Source: Streptococcus mitis B6 (GTDB taxonomy: Bacteria; Bacillota; Bacilli; Lactobacillales; Streptococcaceae). From it: a DNA stretch of 64,000 bases. Of this stretch, positions 27,611 to 35,047 are shown piece after piece (the stretch's first letter is position 1; every line of letters begins with the position of its first letter). Both the position numbers and the translations under genes were made by a program. Under the pieces are notes generated by a model that ran no database searches, was not told where the DNA came from, and saw nothing but the letters and a program-made list of their open reading frames with translations. The DNA lies in the NCBI RefSeq assembly GCF_000027165.1, contig NC_013853.1, positions 1,860,001 through 1,924,000 on the forward strand. The letters run 5' to 3'.

Positions 27611-29278
27611 TTATTCCACACTAAATAGGTATGGGTAAACTGGTTGTTGGCCTTGGTGAATCTCGACTTCAACATCTTCGAATTCTTCTGCGATTTCTTG
27701 GGCAATTTCATTGGCAAGTTCTTCGCTTCCGTCTTCACCGACATAGAAGGTTACGATTTCACTATCTTCATCCAACATATGTTTCAAGGTTTCTGTCAAA
27801 GTTTGGTGCATATCAGGGTTTGACACGAGGATTTTCCCATCCACCATACCAAGATTATCATTTTCATGGATTTCTAAGCCATCAATGGTTGTATCACGCA
27901 CAGCTGTTGTGACGCTTCCACTAACGACATCGCTAAGAGCAGCAGTCATACGCTCTTGGTTTTCTTCGATGGACTTGCTTGGATCAAAGGCGAGAAGACT
28001 TGTCAAACCTTGTGGCAAAGTACGAGATTCCACCACTACTGCTGGTTGCTCCAAAACTTCTGCTGCAGATTGAGCTGCCATGAAGATATTTTTGTTGTTT
28101 GGCAGGAAGATAATGTTACGAGCGTTGACCTGTTCAACAGCCTTGATAAAGTCTTTAGTTGAAGGGTTCATAGTTTGACCGCCTTCGATAACATAATCTA
28201 CACCTTGAGAACGGAAGATATCTGCTAGACCTTTACCAGCCACTACAGCAATCAAAGCATACTCTTTTTCTTCAGCTGGTTTGCTAACTTGAGCAGCTTC
28301 TTTTTCAACCTGCGCTTCGTGTTGATTCCGCATATTGTCAACTTTTACCTTGACCAAGCTACCATATTTAAGACCTTCTTGCATAACAAGTCCTGGATCT
28401 TCTGTATGGACATGGACTTTGACAATTTCATCATCGTTAACAACGAGGAGAGAATCCCCAAGTTCATTCAAGTAGTTACGGAATTCGTCGTAGTCAAAAT
28501 CTTTGGCATAGGTTGGGCCTTGCTTAAGAGCTACCATGATTTCAGTACAATAACCAAATGTGATGTCCTCAGTCGCTACGTGGCCAGCCACAGACTTATG
28601 ATGTTCTGCATTAATCATTTCACTCATGTTAGCTGGAGTTGCTACAAAGTCCTCAGATGCAATATATTCGCCAGTAAGGGCTGAAAGGAAACCTTCGTAG
28701 ATGAAGACCAGTCCTTGACCACCTGAGTCCACAACACCAACTTCTTTCAATACAGGAAGCATGTCTGGCGTTTTAGCTAGAGCTGTTTTAGCACCTTCCA
28801 AGGCTGCGCGCATGACTTCAACAGCGTCATCTGTTTGCTCAGCTTTTTTCTTAGCACCGATAGCAGCTCCGCGTGAAACTGTCAAAATCGTTCCTTCAAC
28901 TGGTTTCATAACGGCCTTGTAGGCAACTTCTACACCTGATTGGAGGGCAAGGGCCAAGTCTTGACCTGTTAACTCGCCTTTATCCTTGATGGCTTGTGAA
29001 AATCCACGGAAAAGCTGAGACGTAATAACGCCTGAGTTTCCACGCGCACCCATCAAAAGACCTTTGGCAAGAATGCTCGCTACCTCTCCAACAGTAGAAG
29101 CTGGCTTGTCTGCAACTTCTTTAGCTCCATTTTCAATGGTCATTCCCATGTTTGTTCCAGTATCTCCATCTGGAACTGGAAAGACGTTTAATGAATTGAC
29201 ATATTCAGCTTGCTTATTCAAGCGAGTTGATGCAGCCTGCACCATTTCTTGAAATAAGCTAGTAGTAATTTTTGACAC
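27611..29278 (-). CDS. fakA: Fatty acid kinase ATP-binding subunit FakA (DAK2/DegV-partner family)
   Basis: A 555-residue protein of the YloV/FakA family. The N-terminal DhaL (DAK2) nucleotide-binding domain shows LNVFPVPDGDTGTNMGMT near 27-44 and LMGARGNSGVITSQL near 75. The C-terminal part (after about 340) is the FakA-type domain. FakA phosphorylates fatty acids held by FakB (DegV) carriers, which are not in this window; this feeds exogenous fatty acids into phospholipid synthesis. It lies 2 bp after the Asp23/Gls24 gene, an arrangement common in Firmicutes. Confidence 0.9.
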   Translation of the reverse strand: MSKITTSLFQEMVQAASTRLNKQAEYVNSLNVFPVPDGDTGTNMGMTIENGAKEVADKPASTVGEVASILAKGLLMGARGNSGVITSQLFRGFSQAIKDKGELTGQDLALALQSGVEVAYKAVMKPVEGTILTVSRGAAIGAKKKAEQTDDAVEVMRAALEGAKTALAKTPDMLPVLKEVGVVDSGGQGLVFIYEGFLSALTGEYIASEDFVATPANMSEMINAEHHKSVAGHVATEDITFGYCTEIMVALKQGPTYAKDFDYDEFRNYLNELGDSLLVVNDDEIVKVHVHTEDPGLVMQEGLKYGSLVKVKVDNMRNQHEAQVEKEAAQVSKPAEEKEYALIAVVAGKGLADIFRSQGVDYVIEGGQTMNPSTKDFIKAVEQVNARNIIFLPNNKNIFMAAQSAAEVLEQPAVVVESRTLPQGLTSLLAFDPSKSIEENQERMTAALSDVVSGSVTTAVRDTTIDGLEIHENDNLGMVDGKILVSNPDMHQTLTETLKHMLDEDSEIVTFYVGEDGSEELANEIAQEIAEEFEDVEVEIHQGQQPVYPYLFSVE

Positions 29279-29280
29279 GG

Positions 29281-29646
29281 TTATTCTCCTACAACTTTGA
29301 TATTTTGAATGTAGACATTTACAGTCTGAGCAGTAATTCCAAGTTGGTTTTCCAAACTAAAACGAACACGCTCTTGAATGTTTTTTGACACTTCGCTAAT
29401 CTTTGTTCCGTAGCTCAACACGGTATATACATCAACTGCAATACTGCCATCTTCGGCCGCCTTTACGACGACACCTTTGGAATAATTTTCCTTACCTAGA
29501 AGGGCTTGGAAATTATCTTTGAGGGCATTTTTACTAGCCATACCGACCACACCAAAAATCTCAGTTGCTGCTCCACCTACGACGGTTGCAATCACTTCAT
29601 CTGTTAGTTCGATTTGACCATCTTTTGTATTAATTTTTACAGTCAT
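29281..29646 (-). CDS. Asp23/Gls24 family protein (YloU-like)
   Basis: A 121-residue cytoplasmic protein of the Asp23/Gls24 family, beginning MTVKINTKDGQIELTDEVIA, with the family core ATVVGGAATEIFGVVGMA. Members are linked to cell-envelope stress and membrane anchoring. The start is ATG 29646 with GAGG upstream; an upstream in-frame ATG lies in the promoter region. It is directly followed by fakA, and the pair are the yloU-yloV type operon. Confidence 0.88.
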   Translation of the reverse strand: MTVKINTKDGQIELTDEVIATVVGGAATEIFGVVGMASKNALKDNFQALLGKENYSKGVVVKAAEDGSIAVDVYTVLSYGTKISEVSKNIQERVRFSLENQLGITAQTVNVYIQNIKVVGE

Positions 29647-29674
29647 CCTTTTTACCTCAACTAGTTGATACTCT

Positions 29675-29702
29675 ATTTTATCATATTTCATCCCAAGTGT
29701 AA
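29675..29702 (-). promoter_or_regulatory. Promoter of the Asp23-fakA operon
   Basis: Minus strand: TTACAC (29697-29702), 16-bp spacer, TAAAAT (29675-29680). Confidence 0.55.
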
Positions 29703-29767
29703 AAGCAGAATACTGTATCAGCGGATATTTACTCTATTTTTCAAATGATTTTATATCTACAGTAAAA

Positions 29768-29787
29768 GAAAAAAGACCCTAAGGTCT
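29768..29787 (-). terminator. Terminator of rpmB
   Basis: Minus strand AGACC-TTAG-GGTCT followed by TTTTTTCTTTT. Confidence 0.8.
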
Positions 29788-29801
29788 CCTTACTTTTATT
29801 A

Positions 29802-29990
29802 TTAAACGCGTTCAACTTTACCTGATTTCAAAGCACGAGCTGAAGCCCAAACTTTTTTAGGTTTACCATCGATAAGAACAGTAACTTTTTGAAGGTTTGG
29901 TTTTACGGCACGTTTTGTTTGGTTCATCGCGTGTGAACGGTTGTTTCCTGATACAGTCTTACGACCTGTAAAGTAACATACTTTAGCCAT
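29802..29990 (-). CDS. rpmB: 50S ribosomal protein L28
   Basis: A 62-residue ribosomal protein with the L28 signature [20 protein letters not shown] and a basic body ([11 protein letters not shown]). It starts at ATG 29990 with AGGAGG upstream and is monocistronic. The promoter at 30049-30077 sits only 14 bp from the first IS30-family target duplication, so the insertion lies just upstream of it. Confidence 0.97.
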   Translation of the reverse strand: MAKVCYFTGRKTVSGNNRSHAMNQTKRAVKPNLQKVTVLIDGKPKKVWASARALKSGKVERV

Positions 29991-30048
29991 TGTGTTTTCC
30001 TCCTATTAGATCTAATATAGCGGATGTGCTAGCACCACATACTGTACT

Positions 30049-30077
30049 ATGTTATCACACTTTCTTCATTTTTGCAA
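30049..30077 (-). promoter_or_regulatory. rpmB promoter
   Basis: Minus strand: TTGCAA (30072-30077), 17-bp spacer, TAACAT (30049-30054). Confidence 0.6.
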
Positions 30078-30090
30078 GGGAATTGGAAGA

Positions 30091-30105
30091 TTTTTTTATT
30101 TAACG
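30091..30105. repeat. Target-site duplication, left of IS copy 1
   Basis: TTTTTTTATTTAACG. The same sequence occurs between the two IS copies (31649-31663) and, with two fewer T, right of copy 2 (33207-33219). Confidence 0.75.
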
Positions 30106-30106
30106 C

Positions 30107-31647
30107 GTAACTTCTCAAAGTAACTTCCATCTCTCTCCCAAAACTGGAAGTTAGTCTCAGACGATGAATTATGCTAGAATTAAGTCTGAGACTTTTCGTG
30201 AGGAGGTACCTCATGACGAAAAAACAAAAACATCTCACTCTAGAAGACCGTATTGACATCCAAACTGGAATCAGCCAACAGGAGACTTTCCGTTCCATCG
30301 CTGAGAAGATGGGGAAAGACCCGTCAACGATTTCAAAGGAAATCAAGCGCAATCGCATCATGCATCCAACATCCGTCAAATCTGATTGCACGGATTGCCC
30401 TCTTCTCAAAAAAGCTCCTTATGTCTGTAACAACTGTCCAAAAAAGAGGACGGATTGTGGGTTTAACCGCTATCTTTACTACGCGAAAAAGGCACAGGAG
30501 CAGTACGAGACTATGTTGAGGGAATCCAGACAGGGCATTCCCCTAAACAAGGAAAGTTTTTATCAGATGGACAAGATCTTAACCCTAGGCATCCAGAAGA
30601 AACAAAGCATCTACCATATCATTCAGACACATAACCTACCTGTGTCGAAAGCTACGGTGTATCGGCATGCCAAGCTGGGCTATCTGACAGCCAAGCCCAT
30701 TGATTTCCCTCGGATGGTCACGTTCAAGGAACGCAGAAAATCCAGAAAAGTAGCTATTCCCAAAGAGCTGAAAATTGGGCGGACCTATCAAGATTTCCAA
30801 GAGTTACGAGAAACTGATGATTTCTTCAAATGGTTGGAAATGGACACGGTCATCGGCAGACCTGGTGGAAAGCTACTGCTCACCTTCAACGTTTCCTTCT
30901 GTAATTTCCTCTTCGCCTTGCTTTTGGACAACAAGACTGCTCTGGAAGTCGCCACTAAATTCGCAGCTTTGAAAGAAAGAGTCATGGACGGAGGGTATGC
31001 GTTCCATCAGCTGTTCCCTGTCATTCTCACAGACAACGGATCTGAGTTCGCCTATGTGGAGGAGCTTGAGCGAGACATTGATGGGAAGTCTCACCTCTAC
31101 TTCTGCGACCCTAGCCGTCCTGACCAGAAGGGGCGGATTGAGAAGAACCATACGGTTTTGCGAGCCATTCTTCCCAAGGGCACTTCCTTTGACCAGCTGA
31201 CTCAGAAAGACGTCAATCTAGTCATTTCCCATGTCAATTCCTTGAAACGAGAAGAGTTTCAAGGAAAATCTGCTTACGACGTCTTCACCTTCACCTTTGG
31301 CGAGGACATCGCTGCTCTTCTGGGTTGCCAATTTGTCAAACCAGAAGACACACACTTATCACCTGATTTATTGAAATAAAGGGAATTTTCCCCTCTAACT
31401 ACACATCTTATCACCATCGAAAAGTCTCACACTAAACGCTAGCAACTGGAATTTACTCTAAGACGACTCTGTTTTAGGGCTATTTGTCGTGCACTTTTTT
31501 CTGAGTCTTTTCGCTTTTGAACCCTTATATATCAAGAAAAAGAAAACCAGTGGAAGTTAGTCTAAGACGGATTTCCACTGATTTCACGCATTTTTCTCAT
31601 ACTAAAAGCTAGGTTGTGGGAAACTGGAAGTTAGTTTTAGAAGTTAC
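30107..31647 (+). mobile_element. IS30-family insertion sequence, copy 1
   Basis: A 1541-bp element with imperfect 22-bp terminal inverted repeats: left GTAACTTCTCAAAGTAACTTCC, right (reverse complement) differing at two bases. It holds one transposase gene and has subterminal copies of a 17-bp motif related to GGAAGTTAGTCTMAGAC at 30146, 31448, 31552 and 31626, likely transposase-binding sites. A CAGTGGAA/TTCCACTG hairpin lies near 31548-31581. The family call rests on the transposase. Confidence 0.88.
30213..31379 (+). CDS. IS30-family transposase, copy 1
   Basis: A 388-residue transposase. The N-terminal HTH is of IS30 type (LTLEDRIDIQTGISQQETF, then SIAEKMGKDPSTISKEIKRN). A Cys cluster (C59, C62, C72, C75, C82) looks like a zinc-binding insert. 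The DDE catalytic residues are D211 (LEMDTVIGRPG), D274 (ILTDNGSEF) and E310 (KGRIEKNH). The start is ATG 30213 after GAGGAGGT; the longer frame has no ribosome-binding site. A TGAGG/CCTCA stem across the Shine-Dalgarno and start may limit translation. The frame is intact. Confidence 0.92.
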   Translation: MTKKQKHLTLEDRIDIQTGISQQETFRSIAEKMGKDPSTISKEIKRNRIMHPTSVKSDCTDCPLLKKAPYVCNNCPKKRTDCGFNRYLYYAKKAQEQYETMLRESRQGIPLNKESFYQMDKILTLGIQKKQSIYHIIQTHNLPVSKATVYRHAKLGYLTAKPIDFPRMVTFKERRKSRKVAIPKELKIGRTYQDFQELRETDDFFKWLEMDTVIGRPGGKLLLTFNVSFCNFLFALLLDNKTALEVATKFAALKERVMDGGYAFHQLFPVILTDNGSEFAYVEELERDIDGKSHLYFCDPSRPDQKGRIEKNHTVLRAILPKGTSFDQLTQKDVNLVISHVNSLKREEFQGKSAYDVFTFTFGEDIAALLGCQFVKPEDTHLSPDLLK

Positions 31648-31648
31648 C

Positions 31649-31663
31649 TTTTTTTATTTAACG
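31649..31663. repeat. Target-site copy between the two IS elements
   Basis: TTTTTTTATTTAACG, identical to the left flank at 30091-30105. It is the only DNA, apart from one C on each side, between copy 1 and copy 2. Confidence 0.75.
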
Positions 31664-31664
31664 C

Positions 31665-33205
31665 GTAACTTCTCAAAGTAACTTCCATCTCTCTCCCAAA
31701 ACTGGAAGTTAGTCTCAGACGATGAATTATGCTAGAATTAAGTCTGAGACTTTTCGTGAGGAGGTACCTCATGACGAAAAAACAAAAACATCTCACTCTA
31801 GAAGACCGTATTGACATCCAAACTGGAATCAGCCAACAGGAGACTTTCCGTTCCATCGCTGAGAAGATGGGGAAAGACCCGTCAACGATTTCAAAGGAAA
31901 TCAAGCGCAATCGCATCATGCATCCAACATCCGTCAAATCTGATTGCACGGATTGCCCTCTTCTCAAAAAAGCTCCTTATGTCTGTAACAACTGTCCAAA
32001 AAAGAGGACGGATTGTGGGTTTAACCGCTATCTTTACTACGCGAAAAAGGCACAGGAGCAGTACGAGACTATGTTGAGGGAATCCAGACAGGGCATTCCC
32101 CTAAACAAGGAAAGTTTTTATCAGATGGACAAGATCTTAACCCTAGGCATCCAGAAGAAACAAAGCATCTACCATATCATTCAGACACATAACCTACCTG
32201 TGTCGAAAGCTACGGTGTATCGGCATGCCAAGCTGGGCTATCTGACAGCCAAGCCCATTGATTTCCCTCGGATGGTCACGTTCAAGGAACGCAGAAAATC
32301 CAGAAAAGTAGCTATTCCCAAAGAGCTGAAAATTGGGCGGACCTATCAAGATTTCCAAGAGTTACGAGAAACTGATGATTTCTTCAAATGGTTGGAAATG
32401 GACACGGTCATCGGCAGACCTGGTGGAAAGCTACTGCTCACCTTCAACGTTTCCTTCTGTAATTTCCTCTTCGCCTTGCTTTTGGACAACAAGACTGCTC
32501 TGGAAGTCGCCACTAAATTCGCAGCTTTGAAAGAAAGAGTCATGGACGGAGGGTATGCGTTCCATCAGCTGTTCCCTGTCATTCTCACAGACAACGGATC
32601 TGAGTTCGCCTATGTGGAGGAGCTTGAGCGAGACATTGATGGGAAGTCTCACCTCTACTTCTGCGACCCTAGCCGTCCTGACCAGAAGGGGCGGATTGAG
32701 AAGAACCATACGGTTTTGCGAGCCATTCTTCCCAAGGGCACTTCCTTTGACCAACTGACTCAGAAAGACGTCAATCTAGTCATTTCCCATGTCAATTCCT
32801 TGAAACGAGAAGAGTTTCAAGGAAAATCTGCTTACGACGTCTTCACCTTCACCTTTAGCGAGGACATCGCTGCTCTTCTGGGTTGCCAATTTGTCAAACC
32901 AGAAGACACACACTTATCACCTGATTTATTGAAATAAAGGGAATTTTCCCCTCTAACTACACATCTTATCACCATCGAAAAGTCTCACACTAAACGCTAG
33001 CAACTGGAATTTACTCTAAGACGACTCTGTTTTAGGGCTATTTGTCGTGCACTTTTTTCTGAGTCTTTTCGCTTTTGAACCCTTATATATCAAGAAAAAG
33101 AAAACCAGTGGAAGTTAGTCTAAGACGGATTTCCACTGATTTCACGCATTTTTCTCATACTAAAAGCTAGGTTGTGGGAAACTGGAAGTTAGTTTTAGAA
33201 GTTAC
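31665..33205 (+). mobile_element. IS30-family insertion sequence, copy 2
   Basis: 1541 bp, same orientation as copy 1 and the same throughout except for two base changes I could find, both near the transposase 3' end. Ends and subterminal repeats are as in copy 1. The repeat period of the pair is 1558 bp. Confidence 0.88.
31771..32937 (+). CDS. IS30-family transposase, copy 2
   Basis: A 388-residue transposase that differs from copy 1 by one amino acid, G363S (FTFGED to FTFSED), plus one silent change at Gln328 (CAG to CAA). Catalytic residues D211, D274 and E310, the Cys cluster, start codon and Shine-Dalgarno sequence are unchanged. The frame is intact, so both copies could be active. Confidence 0.92.
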   Translation: MTKKQKHLTLEDRIDIQTGISQQETFRSIAEKMGKDPSTISKEIKRNRIMHPTSVKSDCTDCPLLKKAPYVCNNCPKKRTDCGFNRYLYYAKKAQEQYETMLRESRQGIPLNKESFYQMDKILTLGIQKKQSIYHIIQTHNLPVSKATVYRHAKLGYLTAKPIDFPRMVTFKERRKSRKVAIPKELKIGRTYQDFQELRETDDFFKWLEMDTVIGRPGGKLLLTFNVSFCNFLFALLLDNKTALEVATKFAALKERVMDGGYAFHQLFPVILTDNGSEFAYVEELERDIDGKSHLYFCDPSRPDQKGRIEKNHTVLRAILPKGTSFDQLTQKDVNLVISHVNSLKREEFQGKSAYDVFTFTFSEDIAALLGCQFVKPEDTHLSPDLLK

Positions 33206-33206
33206 C

Positions 33207-33219
33207 TTTTTATTTAACG
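33207..33219. repeat. Target-site copy, right of IS copy 2
   Basis: TTTTTATTTAACG. It contains the last codon and TAA stop of the LiaF-like gene, which is therefore left intact by the insertion. Confidence 0.7.
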
Positions 33220-33884
33220 TAGACAATCCCCAACCTCCCAAAGGCTACATCTCCACGGATAATCAAGGTTTTGCTGGTTGGGGCTAGAGGAGTATCTGCC
33301 TTGGCTACGCCACAGAAAGTTTCTACCTTTAAATCAACTCCCCAATGTTGAGGAACATAGATAACTGCATTCCCAAAACCGACTTCTATCTTCAATGTTG
33401 CGCTATCTCCCAACATCTCTGCATTGTCATAATATATCTTGGCATTGCCAAAACCAACTTCTACTTGATCTTCTACCAATTCTTGCTCTTGCTTGTAGAA
33501 AGTCCCAGTCCCAAAAGCAACTTCCTTATCTGTAAGAATGGTCTTTTTACCATCATACCACCATTTTTTCCCATTCCAAGTTCTGTTAGAATGAGTGAGT
33601 GCGTTGACACCCATTACGATTAAAATACTTGCCCAGAACAATGACTGATTGGGAATTGGTAAAATGCCATAAAAGTGGTTAGCAATCATGAGGGCCACTA
33701 GGGCTGTAAAAGAGGCTGAAGTTAAGTGACGACGCAACAAAGCTCCAACTGATTGATAGGCAAAAAATGCAATACCGAACAAGGGCCAAATTTGCCCTCC
33801 CAGAGAAGGGATTCCAAAATTACCCTGCAATAACACTAAAGCTGCCAATGCTAGCAACACAATACCAAATGCTTTCTTTTTCAT
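33210..33884 (-). CDS. LiaF-like membrane protein
   Basis: A 224-residue protein. About four N-terminal hydrophobic segments (FGIVLLALAALVLLQG, IWPLFGIAFFAYQSVG, FTALVALMIANHFYGIL, LFWASILIVMGVNAL) are followed by a soluble C-terminal domain. That domain has the repeated VEVGFGNAKIYYDN / IEVGFGNAVIYVPQ pattern of the LiaF/DUF2154 cell-envelope-response family. It lies 4 bp after a LytTR regulator, with GAGGTAAG as ribosome-binding site. It is likely to control that regulator from the membrane. The stop codon lies in the IS target sequence. Confidence 0.82.
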   Translation of the reverse strand: MKKKAFGIVLLALAALVLLQGNFGIPSLGGQIWPLFGIAFFAYQSVGALLRRHLTSASFTALVALMIANHFYGILPIPNQSLFWASILIVMGVNALTHSNRTWNGKKWWYDGKKTILTDKEVAFGTGTFYKQEQELVEDQVEVGFGNAKIYYDNAEMLGDSATLKIEVGFGNAVIYVPQHWGVDLKVETFCGVAKADTPLAPTSKTLIIRGDVAFGRLGIVYVK

Positions 33885-33888
33885 CTTC

Positions 33889-34335
33889 TTACCTCATGTT
33901 TCTTAGATTTTCTTTTAGGAGGGATTGGTAATGCCGTGACACATGAACCTCCTTGTGGGTCTGATAAAAGGAAATGGTGCCCGTTCCTGAAAAGGACTTG
34001 TCCACTGAATAGACTTGCCGAATATTAGCAATAGTTGACTTGGATACCCGACTAAAATAGCGAGGAAGGATAGCCTCTAACTCATAGAGTTTAAGCCGAA
34101 CTTCGTAGGCATCTTTATGGGTATGGGCATAAATCTTGCTACCTTCCGTCTCAAAGAAGAGAATTTCCGACAAGTCCAGATAATATTCACCTGTTCCCTT
34201 GTAAAAAATCAACCGAGGAGACTTGGACTCTTGCAAGAGGCGCTGTAAATCTGCAATCTCATCTGTCAAAGTCGCTGCCTTGATGATAATTTCAGTTTCC
34301 TCTAAATTGCTGTCAATTTCGATTCGTAACTTCAT
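33889..34335 (-). CDS. LytTR-family transcriptional regulator
   Basis: A 148-residue DNA-binding protein without a receiver domain. The N-terminal 40 residues are a short extension; the LytTR domain spans about 48-147, with YYLDLSEILFFETEGSKIYA, FSRVSKSTIANIRQV and SGTGTISFYQTHKEVHVSRH. It starts at ATG 34335 after AAGGAG. The gene is the first of a two-gene unit with a LiaF-like membrane protein, resembling LytTR regulatory systems where a membrane partner inhibits the regulator. Two 21-bp-phased direct repeats upstream suggest autoregulation. Confidence 0.9.
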   Translation of the reverse strand: MKLRIEIDSNLEETEIIIKAATLTDEIADLQRLLQESKSPRLIFYKGTGEYYLDLSEILFFETEGSKIYAHTHKDAYEVRLKLYELEAILPRYFSRVSKSTIANIRQVYSVDKSFSGTGTISFYQTHKEVHVSRHYQSLLKENLRNMR

Positions 34336-34355
34336 TCCATCTCCTTTCTGACTCT

Positions 34356-34384
34356 ACTATATCAAAGCCAAAATAAGAAAACAA
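34356..34384 (-). promoter_or_regulatory. Promoter of the LytTR gene
   Basis: Minus strand: TTGTTT (34379-34384), 17-bp spacer, TATAGT (34356-34361). Confidence 0.6.
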
Positions 34385-34394
34385 GAGCAAAAAA

Positions 34395-34425
34395 GCAAGT
34401 GGTTACTTTAGACCCGTAAGTGGTT
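34395..34425 (-). promoter_or_regulatory. Direct repeats, candidate LytTR operator
   Basis: Minus strand AACCACTTAC (34416-34425) and AACCACTTGC (34395-34404) are 9/10 identical and start exactly 21 bp apart, two helical turns. The downstream copy ends 10 bp before the -35. LytTR regulators typically bind such paired direct repeats. Confidence 0.65.
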
Positions 34426-34448
34426 GTAGGACCACCTTAACTTGCAGG

Positions 34449-34964
34449 TCAAAATAGAAAGAAAAGCACACCCCACGCAAGGCCACAAATATAACCAACT
34501 ACTACATCCTTGGGATAATGCACTCCCCCTAAGACTCTTACTAGACCGAGGAAAGCTGACAAGACCAACAAGATAACCCCTACAGATAAACTAGCATGTA
34601 AGCAAGCCATGGAGATAATGGTTGCTGAAAAGACATGACGACTGGGCATTGACTGACCAGGACTATCTCTGTCAAGCAAGGGTTTAATAGTCCATTCCTC
34701 ATAAGGCCTAGGGGCATTGATTTTCTTACGAAGAAAGGACAAAATCACAAAACCTGACGCTGGAATAAACAAATAGATCCCGACCTTTTTCCCAAGTCCT
34801 TGTTGGAGATAGGTAGTTGCTAACAAGGTTAGATAAATCATAGGCATAACCACCGTCATGAACCGATTGAAAGCTCTTAGCAATCTCAGAAAGAAAGGAT
34901 TGTTTTCAATCTTACCAGCAATGTGGTCATACCATTCTTGATAATTTTTCATATATTTTCTCAT
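34449..34964 (-). CDS. PAP2-family membrane protein
   Basis: A protein of about 171 residues of the PAP2 superfamily. Motifs: RKKINAPRPYEEW near 80-92, GQSMPSRHVFSA near 107-118 (PSRH in place of the usual PSGH), and RVLGGVHYPKDVVVGY near 146-161. Polytopic membrane protein, probable lipid phosphatase. The start is uncertain: ATG 34964 directly follows a GTG, and MKNYQEW begins five codons later. It lies about 110 bp upstream of the LytTR gene on the same strand, but the latter has its own promoter. Confidence 0.82.
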   Translation of the reverse strand: MRKYMKNYQEWYDHIAGKIENNPFFLRLLRAFNRFMTVVMPMIYLTLLATTYLQQGLGKKVGIYLFIPASGFVILSFLRKKINAPRPYEEWTIKPLLDRDSPGQSMPSRHVFSATIISMACLHASLSVGVILLVLSAFLGLVRVLGGVHYPKDVVVGYICGLAWGVLFFLF

Positions 34965-35047
34965 CACTTACTCAAATTTTGCTTATAGGGAAGCACTTGT
35001 CTTTTAGTATAGTGCAGAAAAAGAAGGCCGTCAAGCCTTCTTTGGGT

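Noticed and set aside
30107..33205. Compound transposon or CRISPR-like repeat
   Set aside because: Nothing but one target-site copy lies between the two IS copies, so there is no cargo. The repeats are whole IS elements, not short spacered repeats.
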